Shown piece by piece: positions 1 to 9,023 of a stretch of DNA of 64,000 nt (positions are counted from its first letter, which is position 1; the number at the start of each line of letters is the position of its first letter). Both the position numbers and the translations under genes were made by a program. The stretch comes from Streptomyces sp. Tue 6430 (lineage in GTDB: Bacteria > Actinomycetota > Actinomycetes > Streptomycetales > Streptomycetaceae), in the NCBI GenBank assembly GCA_021568835.1, contig JAKGSH010000010.1, positions 3,472,001 to 3,536,000 of the forward strand. The letters are read 5' to 3'. The notes under the pieces are model-generated. The model did not search any database. It saw nothing but the letters and a program-made list of their open reading frames with translations, and was not told the origin of the DNA.

Positions 1-330
1 GCCGACGAGAAGTGGGAGGAACACGGGCTCGTCTTCTCCTCGGCCGTGGGCAAGCCGCTCGACGCGGCCAACGTCCGCCGCGCCTTCCGCCAGGCGCTCA
101 AGGACGTCGACGGGATCAACGCCGACGAGTGGACGCCGCGGGAGCTCCGGCACAGCTTCGTGTCCCTGCTCTCCGACCGGGGAGTCCCGCTGGAAGTGAT
201 CTCCCGGCTCGTCGGGCACTCCGGGACGGCCGTGACCGAGGAGGTGTACCGGAAGCAGATCCGACCCGTGATCCAGACCGGTGCCGTGGTCATGGACGGG
301 ATCTTCGGCAGCGATCCGCAGCGGTCGTAG
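1..330 (+). CDS. Tyrosine recombinase/integrase, C-terminal part (5' end off window)
   Basis: The reading frame is open from base 1 and ends with TAG at 328-330, so only the last 109 residues are present. They carry the C-terminal signature of phage-type tyrosine integrases: the box ELRHSFVSLL (H-x-x-R type, catalytic Arg and His), then LVGHSG, and the likely nucleophile Tyr in EEVYRKQ. The enzyme would catalyse site-specific integration and excision of a mobile element. The gene ends about 100 bases from the 3' end of tRNA-Pro(CGG), the usual arrangement for an element that uses a tRNA 3' end as attachment site. The element body should therefore lie to the left of the window. Family call is firm; element type (prophage or AICE) cannot be told. 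Confidence 0.9.
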   Translation, partial: ADEKWEEHGLVFSSAVGKPLDAANVRRAFRQALKDVDGINADEWTPRELRHSFVSLLSDRGVPLEVISRLVGHSGTAVTEEVYRKQIRPVIQTGAVVMDGIFGSDPQRS

Positions 331-374
331 ACACGCGGGAACCGGTAGTCACGCAGATAGACACGCAGACGAAA

Positions 375-414
375 CAGGTGAGGCACCTACTGAATCTAGT
401 AGGTGCCTCACCTG
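375..414. terminator. Hairpin between integrase and tRNA-Pro, probable bidirectional terminator
   Basis: Perfect inverted repeat with 17-bp arms (375-391 and 398-414) and a 6-base loop. It lies between the convergent 3' ends of the integrase gene and tRNA-Pro. There is no strong T-run on either side, so termination is inferred from position and stem strength. It could also belong to the attachment region of the integrated element. Confidence 0.6.
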
Positions 415-425
415 GTGTTTCTCTG

Positions 426-503
<78 letters not shown>

Positions 504-540
504 CGCTGCTCTACTGCTTGTCGCGGCGACGTCGTTTACT

Positions 541-1326
541 TTAGCCCACCGGTGGCTGGAGACGAAATCCGGTTCTGGCGCGGTGGCGGACGGGGTTCGG
601 GCGGGCGTGGTCGAGGGCGACCAGGAGGACGGCCAGGGCGTAGAGGGAGAGGCCGAGGAGGAGTGCGTTGGCCAGGGTGTGCCTGTAGCCGTGGGCCGCG
701 GCGTCCAGGAAGGGGTAGAGGTAGCGGTCGGGGGCGCCGGGGGTGATCAGTGCGGCGCGGGCCAGGAAGAAGCCCAGGTAAGCCAGTGGACAGACCAGCC
801 AGGCGGCCGCCTGGCGCAGGTGCAGGTGGTTCGGGGCCGTCAGCAGCAGCCAGTCCAGGACGGCCGCCGCCGGGATCACCGTGTGCAGGAGGTGGTGGGC
901 GACCGCGTGCCAGCCCGCCGGGGCGCCGGTGGTGCCCGTCACCGAGTACGGACTCGCCGCGTCCGCCAGCAGCAGGTGGTACACCAGCCCGTTGGCCACG
1001 GCGTAGAGCAGTGCCGCACCCGTCAGGGCGGAGGGGAGGGGGCGGCGGGCCGTCCAGACGCGGCGGGCCGACGCCAGGGTGACCAGGGCCAGCAGGATCG
1101 TGCTCTGGACCGAGAAGTGGCTCAGCACCCGCAGCGGGCTGCCGAGCAGCAGGGCGAGGGCCACGGTCCCGGCCGCCGCCACCGCGACGATCAGCCGGAG
1201 GACGCCCGCCAGCGGGCGGCGTGCCGGGGCCACCACCGCGGAGGCGGGGACGAAGGAGGGCAGGAGCGCGTGCGTCCGTGGGATGGCCGGCAGGTCCGGC
1301 ATGTCCCTGGGTATCGGAGCGGTCAT
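541..1326 (-). CDS. Pr6Pr-type (FAR-17a/AIG1-like) integral membrane protein
   Basis: The 261-residue protein has a proline-rich cytosolic start and about six hydrophobic segments between residues 40 and 240. Conserved polar positions within membrane segments include the stretch HHLLHTVIPAAAVLDWLL, the hallmark of the Pr6Pr/FAR-17a-like family found across actinobacteria. Its biochemical role is unknown; some eukaryotic relatives are hydrolases of hydroxy-fatty-acid esters, but activity here is only a possibility. The start is an ATG at 1326 and the stop lies next to the tRNA-Pro region. It is not obviously in an operon, since 127 bases separate it from the metallophosphoesterase gene. Family call is moderately sure; function is open. 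Confidence 0.75.
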   Translation of the reverse strand: MTAPIPRDMPDLPAIPRTHALLPSFVPASAVVAPARRPLAGVLRLIVAVAAAGTVALALLLGSPLRVLSHFSVQSTILLALVTLASARRVWTARRPLPSALTGAALLYAVANGLVYHLLLADAASPYSVTGTTGAPAGWHAVAHHLLHTVIPAAAVLDWLLLTAPNHLHLRQAAAWLVCPLAYLGFFLARAALITPGAPDRYLYPFLDAAAHGYRHTLANALLLGLSLYALAVLLVALDHARPNPVRHRARTGFRLQPPVG

Positions 1327-1453
1327 GCCCTCAAACTAGGAAAAAGGGGTGAAAGGGGCGATGCGGGTGGTCCGTTCGGGGGAGAGCGCTTCTCCCCGCC
1401 CGGTCGTCGGCCCCTGGCGCCCGGCCCCGCGGGCGCCGTGCTCCCTCTCCCCT

Positions 1454-2380
1454 CTACTCCTTCTCCACCAACGTAAGCAACGTCACCTCCGGCGGACACG
1501 CGAACCGCACCGGGGTGTAGCGGTTGGTGCCGCAGCCGGCCGACACGTGCAGGTACGCCGTCCGGCTCTCCGCCGTGTGGGTGGACAGGCCCTTCACCCG
1601 GTCCGTGTCCAGGTCGCAGTTGGTGACGAGGGCGCCGTAGAAGGGGATGCAGAGCTGGCCGCCGTGCGTGTGGCCGGCCAGGACCAGGGGGTAGCCGTCC
1701 GCCGTGTACGAGTCCAGGACGCGGAGGTACGGCGCGTGCACGACGCCCATCGAGAAATCCGCCGTCTCCGACGGACCGCCTGCCACCTGCGCGTACCGGT
1801 CCCGCTTGATGTGCGGGTCGTCCAGTCCCGTCAGCTCCACCGACACGCCCTCGACCTTCAGGGTGCCGCGGGTGTTGGTGAGGTTGAGCCAGCCCGCGCC
1901 GTCGAATCCGTCGCGCAGGTCCTCCCACGGGTTGTGGACGACATCGACCGCGGGTGCGTTGCCGTTCAGCCCGTGTCGGCCCTGGGCCTTCTCGAACAGG
2001 TAGCGGGCGGGGTTGCGCAGCTTGGGGCCGTAGTAGTCGTTGGAGCCGAAGACGTACGCCCCCGGGAACTCCATCAGCGGGCCGAGCGCGTCGAGGACCT
2101 CGGGGACACCCTCCGGGTCGGACAGGTTGTCGCCGGTGTTGATCACGAAGTCGGGGCGCAGGCCGGCCAGCGAGCGCAGCCAGCGCTGCTTCTTGCGCTG
2201 CCCGCTCACCATGTGGATGTCGGAGACCTGCAACACGCGCAGAGGGCGCATCCCGGCGGGGAGGACGGGGACCGTCACCCTTCGGAGGCGGAAGGAGCGG
2301 GCCTCGAAACCCGCCGCGTACACCAGACCGGCGGCGCCAGCCGCCGCGATGGACAGAGGTACTCCGTATCGCGCGCGCAT
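1454..2380 (-). CDS. Membrane-anchored metallophosphoesterase
   Basis: The 308-residue protein starts with a hydrophobic stretch (about residues 6-24) that acts as a signal anchor, followed by a calcineurin-like phosphoesterase domain. Metal-binding motifs appear in order: SDIHM, GDNLS, GSNDYYGP (the GNHD-type box) and AGHTHGGQ. These place it in the YkuE/YaeI-like group, which hydrolyses phosphoesters such as UDP-diacylglucosamine in some bacteria or acts on lipids at the membrane. The substrate here is not known. The ATG at 2380 has no clear ribosome site. It diverges from the GatB/YqeY gene across a 330-base intergenic region. Confidence 0.9.
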   Translation of the reverse strand: MRARYGVPLSIAAAGAAGLVYAAGFEARSFRLRRVTVPVLPAGMRPLRVLQVSDIHMVSGQRKKQRWLRSLAGLRPDFVINTGDNLSDPEGVPEVLDALGPLMEFPGAYVFGSNDYYGPKLRNPARYLFEKAQGRHGLNGNAPAVDVVHNPWEDLRDGFDGAGWLNLTNTRGTLKVEGVSVELTGLDDPHIKRDRYAQVAGGPSETADFSMGVVHAPYLRVLDSYTADGYPLVLAGHTHGGQLCIPFYGALVTNCDLDTDRVKGLSTHTAESRTAYLHVSAGCGTNRYTPVRFACPPEVTLLTLVEKE

Positions 2381-2710
2381 ACGACCATCGTGTCAGACCC
2401 GCCCGGTGACCAGGACCCCACCGTCCCCGGAACCTCCCTGAGACGCCCCTCAGTTGTCCCCGAGGCGCCACCCCTTGAAGGGCGCCGCCCGTGCGGACCA
2501 CCGACGAAGACCGTCCGTGCGGACCGCCGACGCAGGTCGCGGATGCCCGCGGCGGACATCCCCGCGAACGCGTCCCCGCGGACGTCCCCCGTGGGCGTCC
2601 GCAGGAATGCCGCCGCGAGCGGGCCGGTGGGGAGCCGTCGACGAGCGGGGGTAAATGGCGGGGGTAAATGAAGGGGCGGCCTTCCGTCCGCACCTGCGAC
2701 AATCACACCC
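2381..2710. other. Intergenic region between divergent genes, with a short direct repeat
   Basis: No gene was found. The region should hold promoters for the divergent metallophosphoesterase and GatB/YqeY genes. A 17-base near-perfect direct repeat (CGTGCGGACCRCCGACG) occurs at 2490-2506 and 2516-2532. I see no confident promoter boxes. Confidence 0.5.
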
Positions 2711-3175
2711 ATGACCACGCTCAAGTCGAAGCTCAAGGAAGACCTCAACGCTGCGATCAAGGAGCGCGACGAGCTCCGCTCCTCGACGCTCCGGCTGACC
2801 CTCACCGCGATCACGAAGGAAGAGGTGGCGGGCAAGACCAAGCGCGACCTCACCGACGACGAGGTGCAGAAGGTGATCAGCCGTGAGGCGAAGAAGCGCC
2901 GCGAGGCCGCGGACGCCTTCGCACAGGGTGGTCGCGCGGAGTCGGCCGAGCGGGAGCGGGCGGAGGGCGAGATCCTCGCCGCCTACCTGCCCAAGCAGCT
3001 CGGCGACGACGAGTTGGAGGCCATCGTGACCCAGGCCGTCGCGGAGGCCAGGGCGGCCGGGGCCGAGGGGCCGCGGGCGATGGGCGCCGTCATGAAGATC
3101 GTGAACCCGAAGGTGGCCGGTCTGGCGGAGGGCGGCCGCGTCGCCGCCGTGGTGAAGAAGGCCCTCGCGGGCTGA
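2711..3175 (+). CDS. GatB/YqeY domain-containing protein
   Basis: The 154-residue protein is the stand-alone YqeY form of the domain that ends the GatB subunit of the tRNA amidotransferase. Recognisable parts are the N-terminal helix LKEDLNAAIKERDELR, the charged middle with the stretch REAKKRREAADAF, and the C-terminal conserved stretch ending KVAGLAEGGRVAAVVKKAL. In GatB this domain contacts tRNA; the role of free YqeY proteins is not settled. The ATG at 2711 follows the divergent intergenic region. The gene is monocistronic and ends before a perfect 22-bp hairpin. It faces the penicillin-binding protein gene tail to tail. Confidence 0.92.
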   Translation: MTTLKSKLKEDLNAAIKERDELRSSTLRLTLTAITKEEVAGKTKRDLTDDEVQKVISREAKKRREAADAFAQGGRAESAERERAEGEILAAYLPKQLGDDELEAIVTQAVAEARAAGAEGPRAMGAVMKIVNPKVAGLAEGGRVAAVVKKALAG

Positions 3176-3304
3176 CCTGACCCACCGCTGGACACCCGGC
3201 CCCTGCGCCCGGCGGCGGGGGGGGGCACCGACCCTGCGCCCCGCAGCAGCGACACGGCCCCTGCGCCCGGTCAGCGATGGATACGTCCCCGGCGCCCGGT
3301 AGCG

Positions 3305-3352
3305 ACGGCCACGGCCCCTGTCCCCCGAGTGGGGGACAGGGGCCGTGGCCGT
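3305..3352. terminator. Perfect 22-bp hairpin, bidirectional terminator
   Basis: The arms at 3305-3326 and 3331-3352 are perfectly complementary, with the loop GAGT. It separates two convergent genes (GatB/YqeY and the penicillin-binding protein), so it can end transcription from both sides. As often in Streptomyces, there is no strong U-tract. Confidence 0.8.
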
Positions 3353-3385
3353 GGAAGAGATGTCCGGTGTCCGGGGCCCAGGGGC

Positions 3386-5650
3386 TCAGCCCCGTCTCCC
3401 GCCCCCGTTCCCGCCGTTGCCCTGTCCCTGGAACAGGTTGTCCGGAAGGGTGATGCCGCCGGAGGTGTCGCCCGTCGAGCCGCCGTCGACGAGGCCGCCG
3501 ATGAAGCCCGCGTCGCCGTTGTTCCCGTCGTCGTTCCCGTTGCCGCGGCCGTCCTCCTTGGGGTCCTTCTCGCCGCTCGGGATGCTGATCAGGTTGAAGG
3601 AGGGGGCCTCCTTGCCCTCCAGCGCGCCCGTCATGGCGTCCCGCCAGATCGGGCCGGGGGTGTCACCGCCGTAGACCTGGGCGTGGTAGGTGCCGCCGAT
3701 GGAGATGTTGGTCATCTTGACCTTCTGGGAGGCGCTGCCGACCCAGACGGCACCCGAGAGGTTCGGCGTGTAACCGACGAACCAGGCGTTCTTGCGCTCG
3801 TCCGTCGTACCCGTCTTGCCGGCGTTCGCACGGCCGGACAGACCGGCCTGCTTGCCCGTACCGGAGTCGGTCACACCGCTCAGCAGCGTGTTGATGCCGT
3901 CGGCGGTCTTCTCGCTCATCGCGCGCGAGCAGGTCGACTTCGGGACCTCCAGCGACTTCTTCGTGCCGCCCACGGTCTGGGTGATCGACTCGATGGCGAC
4001 CGGCGTGCAGTACATCCCGCGGCTGGCGAAGGCGGCGTACGCGCTCGCCATGGTCAGCGGGGAGAGGCCGGTCGAACCGAGGGTCATCGAGGACGGCACC
4101 TCGGGCACCTTGTCGCCGTTGCCCTGGACGACACCGAGGGCGTCGGTCATCTTCACCACGGGGCACATGCCGATGTCGCCGAGCATCTCCACGAAGTAGG
4201 TGTTGACCGACAGCTCCATGGCCTCCTTCAGCGCGTACGGTCCGGTCTCGGACTCCGACTCGTTCTCCAGCTTGTATTTCGGTCTGCCGTCGTTGACCCA
4301 CGGCTTGCCGCTGCACGTCTGGACCGTCTCCGGGTACTGCATCTGGTACGGCGCCGGATACGACTGCGTCACCGGCTTGCCCTGCTCCAGCGCGGCCGCG
4401 GCCACGAACGGCTTGAACGTCGAGCCGGTCGGGAAGCCGAAGTTCGACCCGCCCATCGCGGCGTTGACCGAGAAGTTGTACTCGGTCTCGTTCTTGTTGT
4501 AGCCGTACGGCTTCGACTGGCCCATCGCGAGGATCTTGCCGGTGCCGGGCTCGACGAGCGTGGCGGCCGCGGCCACCTTGTCCGACTTGTAGACGTGGTC
4601 CTTCAGCGAGTCCTGCACGGACGCCTGGGCCTGCGGTTCGAGCGTCGTGCGGATGGTCAGGCCGCCGCGGTTCCAGATCTTGGCGCGCTCCTCCTTCGTC
4701 TTGCCGAAGACCGGGTCGCTGAGGAAGACCCGCTCGACGTACTTGCAGAAGAAGCTGGCGCCCTGCACGGCCGTGATGCAGCCGTTCTTCGGCTGGGTGA
4801 CCTTCAGGCCCAGCGGTGCCCGCTTCGCCTCCTCGGCCTCGGCCCGCGAGACGTCCCCGACCTCGGCCATGCGCTCCAGCACGACGTTGCGCCGCTTGAC
4901 GGCCTCGGCCTCGTCGTTGACGGGGTCGTAGCGGCTGGGCGACTGGACGATGCCGGCCAGCAGGGCCGACTCGGCGAGGGTCAGCTCCTTGGCGTGCTTG
5001 GAGAAGTACCGCTGGGAGGCGGCCTCGACGCCGTAGGCCTGCTGGCCGAAGAAGGTGATGTTCAGGTAGTTCTCGAGGATCTTCTTCTTGCCCAGTTCCT
5101 CCTCGACCTGGATCGCGTACTTCAGCTCGCGGATCTTCCGGCCGATGGTCTGCTGGGTGGCCTGCGCGACCTTCGTCGGGTCGTCACCGGCCTCCTCGAC
5201 GAAGACGTTCTTCACGTACTGCTGCGTGAGCGTCGAGGCGCCCTCGGAGACACCGCCGCTCTGCGCGTTCTTGTTGAGGGCGCGCAGGACGCCCTTCAGG
5301 TCCACCGCGCCGTGCTGGTAGAAGCGGGAGTCCTCGATCGCGACGATCGCCTTCTGCAGGTACGGCGAGATGTTCTTGAGGTCGACGACCGTGCGGTCCC
5401 GGGAATACACCGTGGCGATCTGGTCGCCCTCGGCGTCGAGGATCGTGGTGCGCTGGCTCAGCGGCGGCGTCTTGAGGTTCGCGGGGAGTTCGTCGAAGGA
5501 CTCCACCGACCCCTTCGCGGCCAGTCCCAGCGCCCCGACCGCGGGCAGCGCGATGCCGGCCAGCACGGCTCCCGCGAGCACACTGACACCGAGGAACTTG
5601 GCGGCCTGCTGGGTCGCCGTCAGACCACCGCCCGAGCTCTTCTTTGGCAT
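3386..5650 (-). CDS. Class A penicillin-binding protein (PBP1-type glycosyltransferase/transpeptidase)
   Basis: The 754-residue bifunctional peptidoglycan synthase has a short cytosolic start and one membrane anchor (about residues 18-45). The GT51 glycosyltransferase domain follows, with EDSRFYQHGAVD near residue 106 (catalytic Glu) and GASTLTQQYVKN near 138. The transpeptidase domain has the SxxK box GSTFKPF (Ser near 409), SVNTYF near 488 and KTGTT near 600. A Gly/Asn-rich disordered tail ends the protein. It polymerises and cross-links peptidoglycan outside the membrane and is a beta-lactam target. It diverges from wblA, as ponA2 sits beside whiB4 in mycobacteria. The ATG at 5650 is the only sensible start before the anchor. 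Confidence 0.95.
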   Translation of the reverse strand: MPKKSSGGGLTATQQAAKFLGVSVLAGAVLAGIALPAVGALGLAAKGSVESFDELPANLKTPPLSQRTTILDAEGDQIATVYSRDRTVVDLKNISPYLQKAIVAIEDSRFYQHGAVDLKGVLRALNKNAQSGGVSEGASTLTQQYVKNVFVEEAGDDPTKVAQATQQTIGRKIRELKYAIQVEEELGKKKILENYLNITFFGQQAYGVEAASQRYFSKHAKELTLAESALLAGIVQSPSRYDPVNDEAEAVKRRNVVLERMAEVGDVSRAEAEEAKRAPLGLKVTQPKNGCITAVQGASFFCKYVERVFLSDPVFGKTKEERAKIWNRGGLTIRTTLEPQAQASVQDSLKDHVYKSDKVAAAATLVEPGTGKILAMGQSKPYGYNKNETEYNFSVNAAMGGSNFGFPTGSTFKPFVAAAALEQGKPVTQSYPAPYQMQYPETVQTCSGKPWVNDGRPKYKLENESESETGPYALKEAMELSVNTYFVEMLGDIGMCPVVKMTDALGVVQGNGDKVPEVPSSMTLGSTGLSPLTMASAYAAFASRGMYCTPVAIESITQTVGGTKKSLEVPKSTCSRAMSEKTADGINTLLSGVTDSGTGKQAGLSGRANAGKTGTTDERKNAWFVGYTPNLSGAVWVGSASQKVKMTNISIGGTYHAQVYGGDTPGPIWRDAMTGALEGKEAPSFNLISIPSGEKDPKEDGRGNGNDDGNNGDAGFIGGLVDGGSTGDTSGGITLPDNLFQGQGNGGNGGGRRG

Positions 5651-6055
5651 GAGGGCAGCCTACGTTCTCATTCGCCGGACACGCGTCAATGCCTTGGCCT
5701 AAGCTGCTCTCAACTGTCACAGCAGCAGGGCTACGTATCAATACGTCCGGCGACCCCGAATCGTTCCGGAAGTTCCTCGGTTCCTGAGGAGGGCGTGTCC
5801 GAATCCGCCTCGTGTGTCAACCGGCGTCCGTTGTGAATCAAGCAAACCGTCCCGATTCGCCGGGATGGTCGCGCATGTCGCAGGCTCACTCCCCGGGTGA
5901 TCTGCCGCTTACGCATAGTCCGTTCGGGCCATTCAAGACTGGGCCCGAAGGGGGTGTTGCGCTGTGCCCACCTTCCGTAACGTCCTCAACTGGCGGCGGT
6001 GAATATGCCGCTGCCGCCGTGGGGGAGCCTCGATTCGGGAGAGGACGGCGCCGGT
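5651..6055. promoter_or_regulatory. Divergent regulatory region of PBP and wblA
   Basis: These 405 bases separate the starts of the PBP gene and wblA. No gene was found; short ORFs here lack coding character. The palindrome ACGTAT-CA-ATACGT at 5733-5746 is a candidate operator. The long leader before wblA fits a heavily regulated developmental gene, but I cannot assign promoters with confidence. Confidence 0.45.
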
Positions 6056-6394
6056 ATGGGCTGGGTAACCGACTGGAGTGCGCAGGCTGCCTGCCGCACT
6101 ACTGATCCGGATGAATTGTTCGTTCAGGGAGCAGCGCAGAACAGGGCCAAGGCGGTGTGCACCGGATGTCCGGTACGCACCGAATGCCTGGCGGACGCGC
6201 TCGACAACCGTGTCGAGTTCGGCGTGTGGGGAGGCATGACGGAGCGCGAGCGTCGCGCACTGCTGCGCAGGCGGCCGACCGTGACCTCCTGGCGCCGGCT
6301 CCTGGAGACCGCGCGCTCGGAGTACGAGCGCGGAGCGGGCATCGTGCCGCTCGACGACGACCAGGTGTACGAGAACTACGCGGCGGTGGGCTGA
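6056..6394 (+). CDS. wblA: WhiB-family iron-sulfur regulator WblA
   Basis: The 112-residue protein has the WhiB signature: four cysteines at about 13, 35, 38 and 44 (C-x21-C-x2-C-x5-C) that bind a [4Fe-4S] cluster, then the turn GVWGG at 56-60 and a basic C-terminal segment ALLRRRP. WblA is a pleiotropic Streptomyces regulator that affects the switch to sporulation and represses antibiotic synthesis; its mycobacterial counterpart is WhiB4. The ATG at 6056 gives the length usual for WblA, and the upstream in-frame extension to 5999 has no WhiB-like sequence. The neighbours (PBP upstream, paired ATPases downstream on the other strand) match the wblA/whiB4 locus. Confidence 0.93.
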   Translation: MGWVTDWSAQAACRTTDPDELFVQGAAQNRAKAVCTGCPVRTECLADALDNRVEFGVWGGMTERERRALLRRRPTVTSWRRLLETARSEYERGAGIVPLDDDQVYENYAAVG

Positions 6395-6444
6395 GGGGTT
6401 CGTCCCCGGTGGGCCCCCGCCGAGAGGGCCGGTCGTGGGGTCCC

Positions 6445-7773
6445 TCAGACCTCCGTCTCGGGCAGCTCCGGCCGGTTGGCCGCGAGCCGGTCTCCGATGT
6501 CCCGCAATCCCGTCAGGTCGTGTACGTCGCCGGCCAGCGCGGCCACCTCGGCGACCGCGACCTCGGGATGCAGCGAGGCGAAGCGGTCCCACGTGCGCTG
6601 CTCCCGGGAGAGCAGGTGCATGCGGTCGGCGTGCAGCCTCAGCAGGCCTGCGGTGAGCCGGTCGGCGGACCGCTCCGGGTCGGGGTCGGTGTCGCCGCCA
6701 CTGTCGACGGCCGGTGTTCCCGGCGCGGTTGCTTCTGAACTGCCTTGTGTGTCGGGAGAGTTACGAAGTCCAGCCTTCCCGCCGTCCTGATCCACAATGC
6801 GGGGTTCCTCAAGATTTTCGGCGGCGGCGAGCGCCCGCTCGGCGGACAGCTGGGCGGCGCCGCTGCCGTGGACCCGGTTGAGGACCAGCCCGGCCAGCGG
6901 CATGTCCTCGGTGGCCAGCCGCTCCACGAAGTACGCCGCCTCCCGCAGCGCGTCCCGCTCGGGCGCCGCCACCACCAGGAACGCCGTCCCGGGCGCCTGG
7001 AGAAGCTTGTACGTGGCGTCGGCACGCGTGCGGAAACCGCCGAAGGTCGTGTCCATCGCGGACACGAACGTCTGGACGTCCTTCAGCAGTTGACCGCCGA
7101 GGAGTTTGCCGAGGGTGCCGGTCATCATCGACATTCCGACGTTGAGGAACTTCATCCCCGCGCGGCCGCCCAGCTTGGCCGGCGCCGTCAGCAGCCGGAT
7201 CAGCCGCCCGTCCAGGAACGACCCGAGCCGCTTGGGCGCGTCCAGGAAGTCCAGCGCGGAGCGCGACGGCGGCGTGTCGACGACGATCAGGTCCCACTCG
7301 TCCCGTGCCCGCAGCTGCCCCAGCTTCTCCATCGCCATGTACTCCTGCGTGCCGGCGAAGCCCGCGGAGAGCGACTGGTAGAAGGGGTTCGACAGGATCG
7401 AGGCCGCCCGCTCGGCGTCCGCGTGCGCCTCGACGACCTCGTCGAAGGTGCGCTTCATGTCGAGCATCATCGCGTGCAGCTCGCCGTCCCCCTCGATGCC
7501 CTTCACACGGCGGGGCGTGTTGTCGAGCGAGTCGATGCCCATGGACTGCGCGAGCCGGCGTGCCGGGTCGATGGTGAGGACGACCACCTTGCGGCCCCGC
7601 TCGGCCGCTCTCAGGCCCAGCGCCGCCGCGGTCGTCGTCTTGCCGACCCCGCCCGCACCGCAGCACACCACGATGCGGGTCCCCGGATCGTCGAGCAGGG
7701 GGTCGACGTCCAGCGCACGCGCGGGGGAGAGGCGGCGAGGGCCCTCCTGGGCCAGAGACCGGTCCGCACTCAT
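6445..7773 (-). CDS. ArsA/Get3-like ATPase, second of a pair
   Basis: The 442-residue P-loop ATPase has CGAGGVGKTTTAAAL at about 38-52 (deviant Walker A of the ArsA/Get3/MinD class) and VVDTPPSRSALDF as the switch region. A low-complexity acidic linker precedes the last 100 residues. Such pairs are annotated as anion-transporting ATPases; mycobacterial homologues Rv3679/Rv3680 are Get3-like and linked to stress tolerance, and arsenite transport is unlikely without ArsB. The ATG at 7773 overlaps the stop of the upstream ATPase (ATGA), so the two are translationally coupled and probably form a heteromer. The open frame extends further upstream only as a shadow of that gene. Confidence 0.88.
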   Translation of the reverse strand: MSADRSLAQEGPRRLSPARALDVDPLLDDPGTRIVVCCGAGGVGKTTTAAALGLRAAERGRKVVVLTIDPARRLAQSMGIDSLDNTPRRVKGIEGDGELHAMMLDMKRTFDEVVEAHADAERAASILSNPFYQSLSAGFAGTQEYMAMEKLGQLRARDEWDLIVVDTPPSRSALDFLDAPKRLGSFLDGRLIRLLTAPAKLGGRAGMKFLNVGMSMMTGTLGKLLGGQLLKDVQTFVSAMDTTFGGFRTRADATYKLLQAPGTAFLVVAAPERDALREAAYFVERLATEDMPLAGLVLNRVHGSGAAQLSAERALAAAENLEEPRIVDQDGGKAGLRNSPDTQGSSEATAPGTPAVDSGGDTDPDPERSADRLTAGLLRLHADRMHLLSREQRTWDRFASLHPEVAVAEVAALAGDVHDLTGLRDIGDRLAANRPELPETEV

Positions 7774-8747
7774 GACATCCCCTGCTTCCGCAGCTCGCCG
7801 GCGAGTTCGTACAGGCCCGCCAGGTCCACGCCCTCGGCGAGCATCGGCAGTTCGTGCAACGGCAGACCCAGCTCGCCCAGTACGGCACGCTGCTCGTGCT
7901 CCAGCGCATACCGCTCGGCGTACTCGTCGGCCTGGGTCAGGAGCGGGTCCACCAGCCGCTCGGCGTGCCCGCCCCGGCGCGCCCCGCCCAGTCCCGCGGC
8001 GGACAGCGACCGTGCGACAGAGGAACGCGCCACCGTCCTGACGAGTTCCAGCCCGTCCGTGTCCAGCACCTCCGGCCGGACCATGTTGACGACGACCCGC
8101 CCCACGGGAAGCTTCGCGGCCCGCAGCTCGGCGATGCCGTCCGCGGTCTCCTGGACGGGCATCTCCTCCAGCAGGGCCACCAGGTGCACGGCCGTCTGCG
8201 GGGACTTCAGCACCCTCATCACGGCCTGCGCCTGATTGTGTATCGGTCCGATCCTGGCGAGGCCCGCGACCTCGTCGTTCACGTTCAGGAAGCGGGTGAC
8301 GCGGCCCGTGGGCGGGGCGTCCATGACGACGTGGTCGTACACGAACCGCCCGCTCCTGTCCTTCCGGCGCACGGCCTCGCACGCCTTGCCGGTCAGGAGC
8401 ACGTCCCGCAGGCCCGGCGCGATGGTGGTGGCGAAGTCGATCGCGCCCAGCTTCTTCAGGGCGCGGCCCGCGCCGCCCAGTTTGTAGAACATCTGGAGGT
8501 AGTCCAGAAGGGCCAGTTCGGGGTCGATGGCCAGGGCGTACACCTCCCCGCCCCCGGGAGCGACGGCGATCTTCCGCTCCTCATAAGGCAGCGCCTCCGT
8601 TTCGAAGAGCTGTGCGATGCCCTGGCGGCCCTCGACCTCGACGAGAAGCGTCCGCTTCCCCTCGCTCGCGAGAGCCAACGCGAGAGCGGCGGCGACCGTG
8701 GTCTTTCCGGTCCCGCCCTTGCCGCTGACGACCTGGAGCCTGCTCAC
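7770..8747 (-). CDS. ArsA/Get3-like ATPase, first of a pair
   Basis: The 325-residue P-loop ATPase starts with GTG at 8747. VVSGKGGTGKTTVAAAL at about 6-22 is a deviant Walker A with the signature lysine, and VMDAPPTGRVTRFL is the switch II-like region. It is shorter than its downstream partner and overlaps it by 4 bases. In mycobacteria the equivalent pair sits beside whiB4 and ponA2 as here, so a role in envelope or membrane-protein homeostasis is a fair inference. Client or substrate is unknown. It diverges from the small gene at 8865. Confidence 0.88.
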   Translation of the reverse strand: MSRLQVVSGKGGTGKTTVAAALALALASEGKRTLLVEVEGRQGIAQLFETEALPYEERKIAVAPGGGEVYALAIDPELALLDYLQMFYKLGGAGRALKKLGAIDFATTIAPGLRDVLLTGKACEAVRRKDRSGRFVYDHVVMDAPPTGRVTRFLNVNDEVAGLARIGPIHNQAQAVMRVLKSPQTAVHLVALLEEMPVQETADGIAELRAAKLPVGRVVVNMVRPEVLDTDGLELVRTVARSSVARSLSAAGLGGARRGGHAERLVDPLLTQADEYAERYALEHEQRAVLGELGLPLHELPMLAEGVDLAGLYELAGELRKQGMS

Positions 8748-8864
8748 GTCTTCGAGCGTAACCAGTCGGCGCGCGAGTCAACCGGGCGGCTGTGGACAAC
8801 CGGTGTCCGATCGGCCACACGGCCGGGGACGGGGCCCCGCCGTCGCAGCGGATAAAGTCGGCCC

Positions 8865-9023
8865 ATGACCAAGTGGGAATACGCAACCGTGCCGCTGCTC
8901 GTCCATGCCACGAAGCAGATTCTGGACACCTGGGGCGAGGACGGCTGGGAGCTCGTCCAGGTCGTTCCCGGCCCGAACAACCCCGAGCAGCTCGTGGCCT
9001 ACCTGAAGCGGGAGAAGGCGTGA
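8865..9023 (+). CDS. Small conserved protein, DUF4177-like
   Basis: A 52-residue protein starting with ATG at 8865 (MTKWEYATVPLLVHATKQIL), ending LKREKA with TGA at 9021-9023. It has the pattern of small DUF4177-type proteins (WEY near the start, GEDGWELVQV in the middle). It is too short for most ORF calling, but its stop overlaps the GTG start of the RidA gene, it keeps GC-rich third positions, and the same small gene (Rv3678A) lies at this place in mycobacteria. Function unknown. Confidence 0.82.
   Translation: MTKWEYATVPLLVHATKQILDTWGEDGWELVQVVPGPNNPEQLVAYLKREKA

Noticed and set aside
3329..5836. 835-residue plus-strand ORF
   Set aside because: It is antisense to the penicillin-binding protein, which carries clear GT51 and transpeptidase motifs. 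The ORF is Arg/Leu/Val-rich with no domain, a common GC-rich shadow.
6745..8235. 496-residue plus-strand ORF
   Set aside because: It is a shadow of the paired ATPase genes on the other strand.
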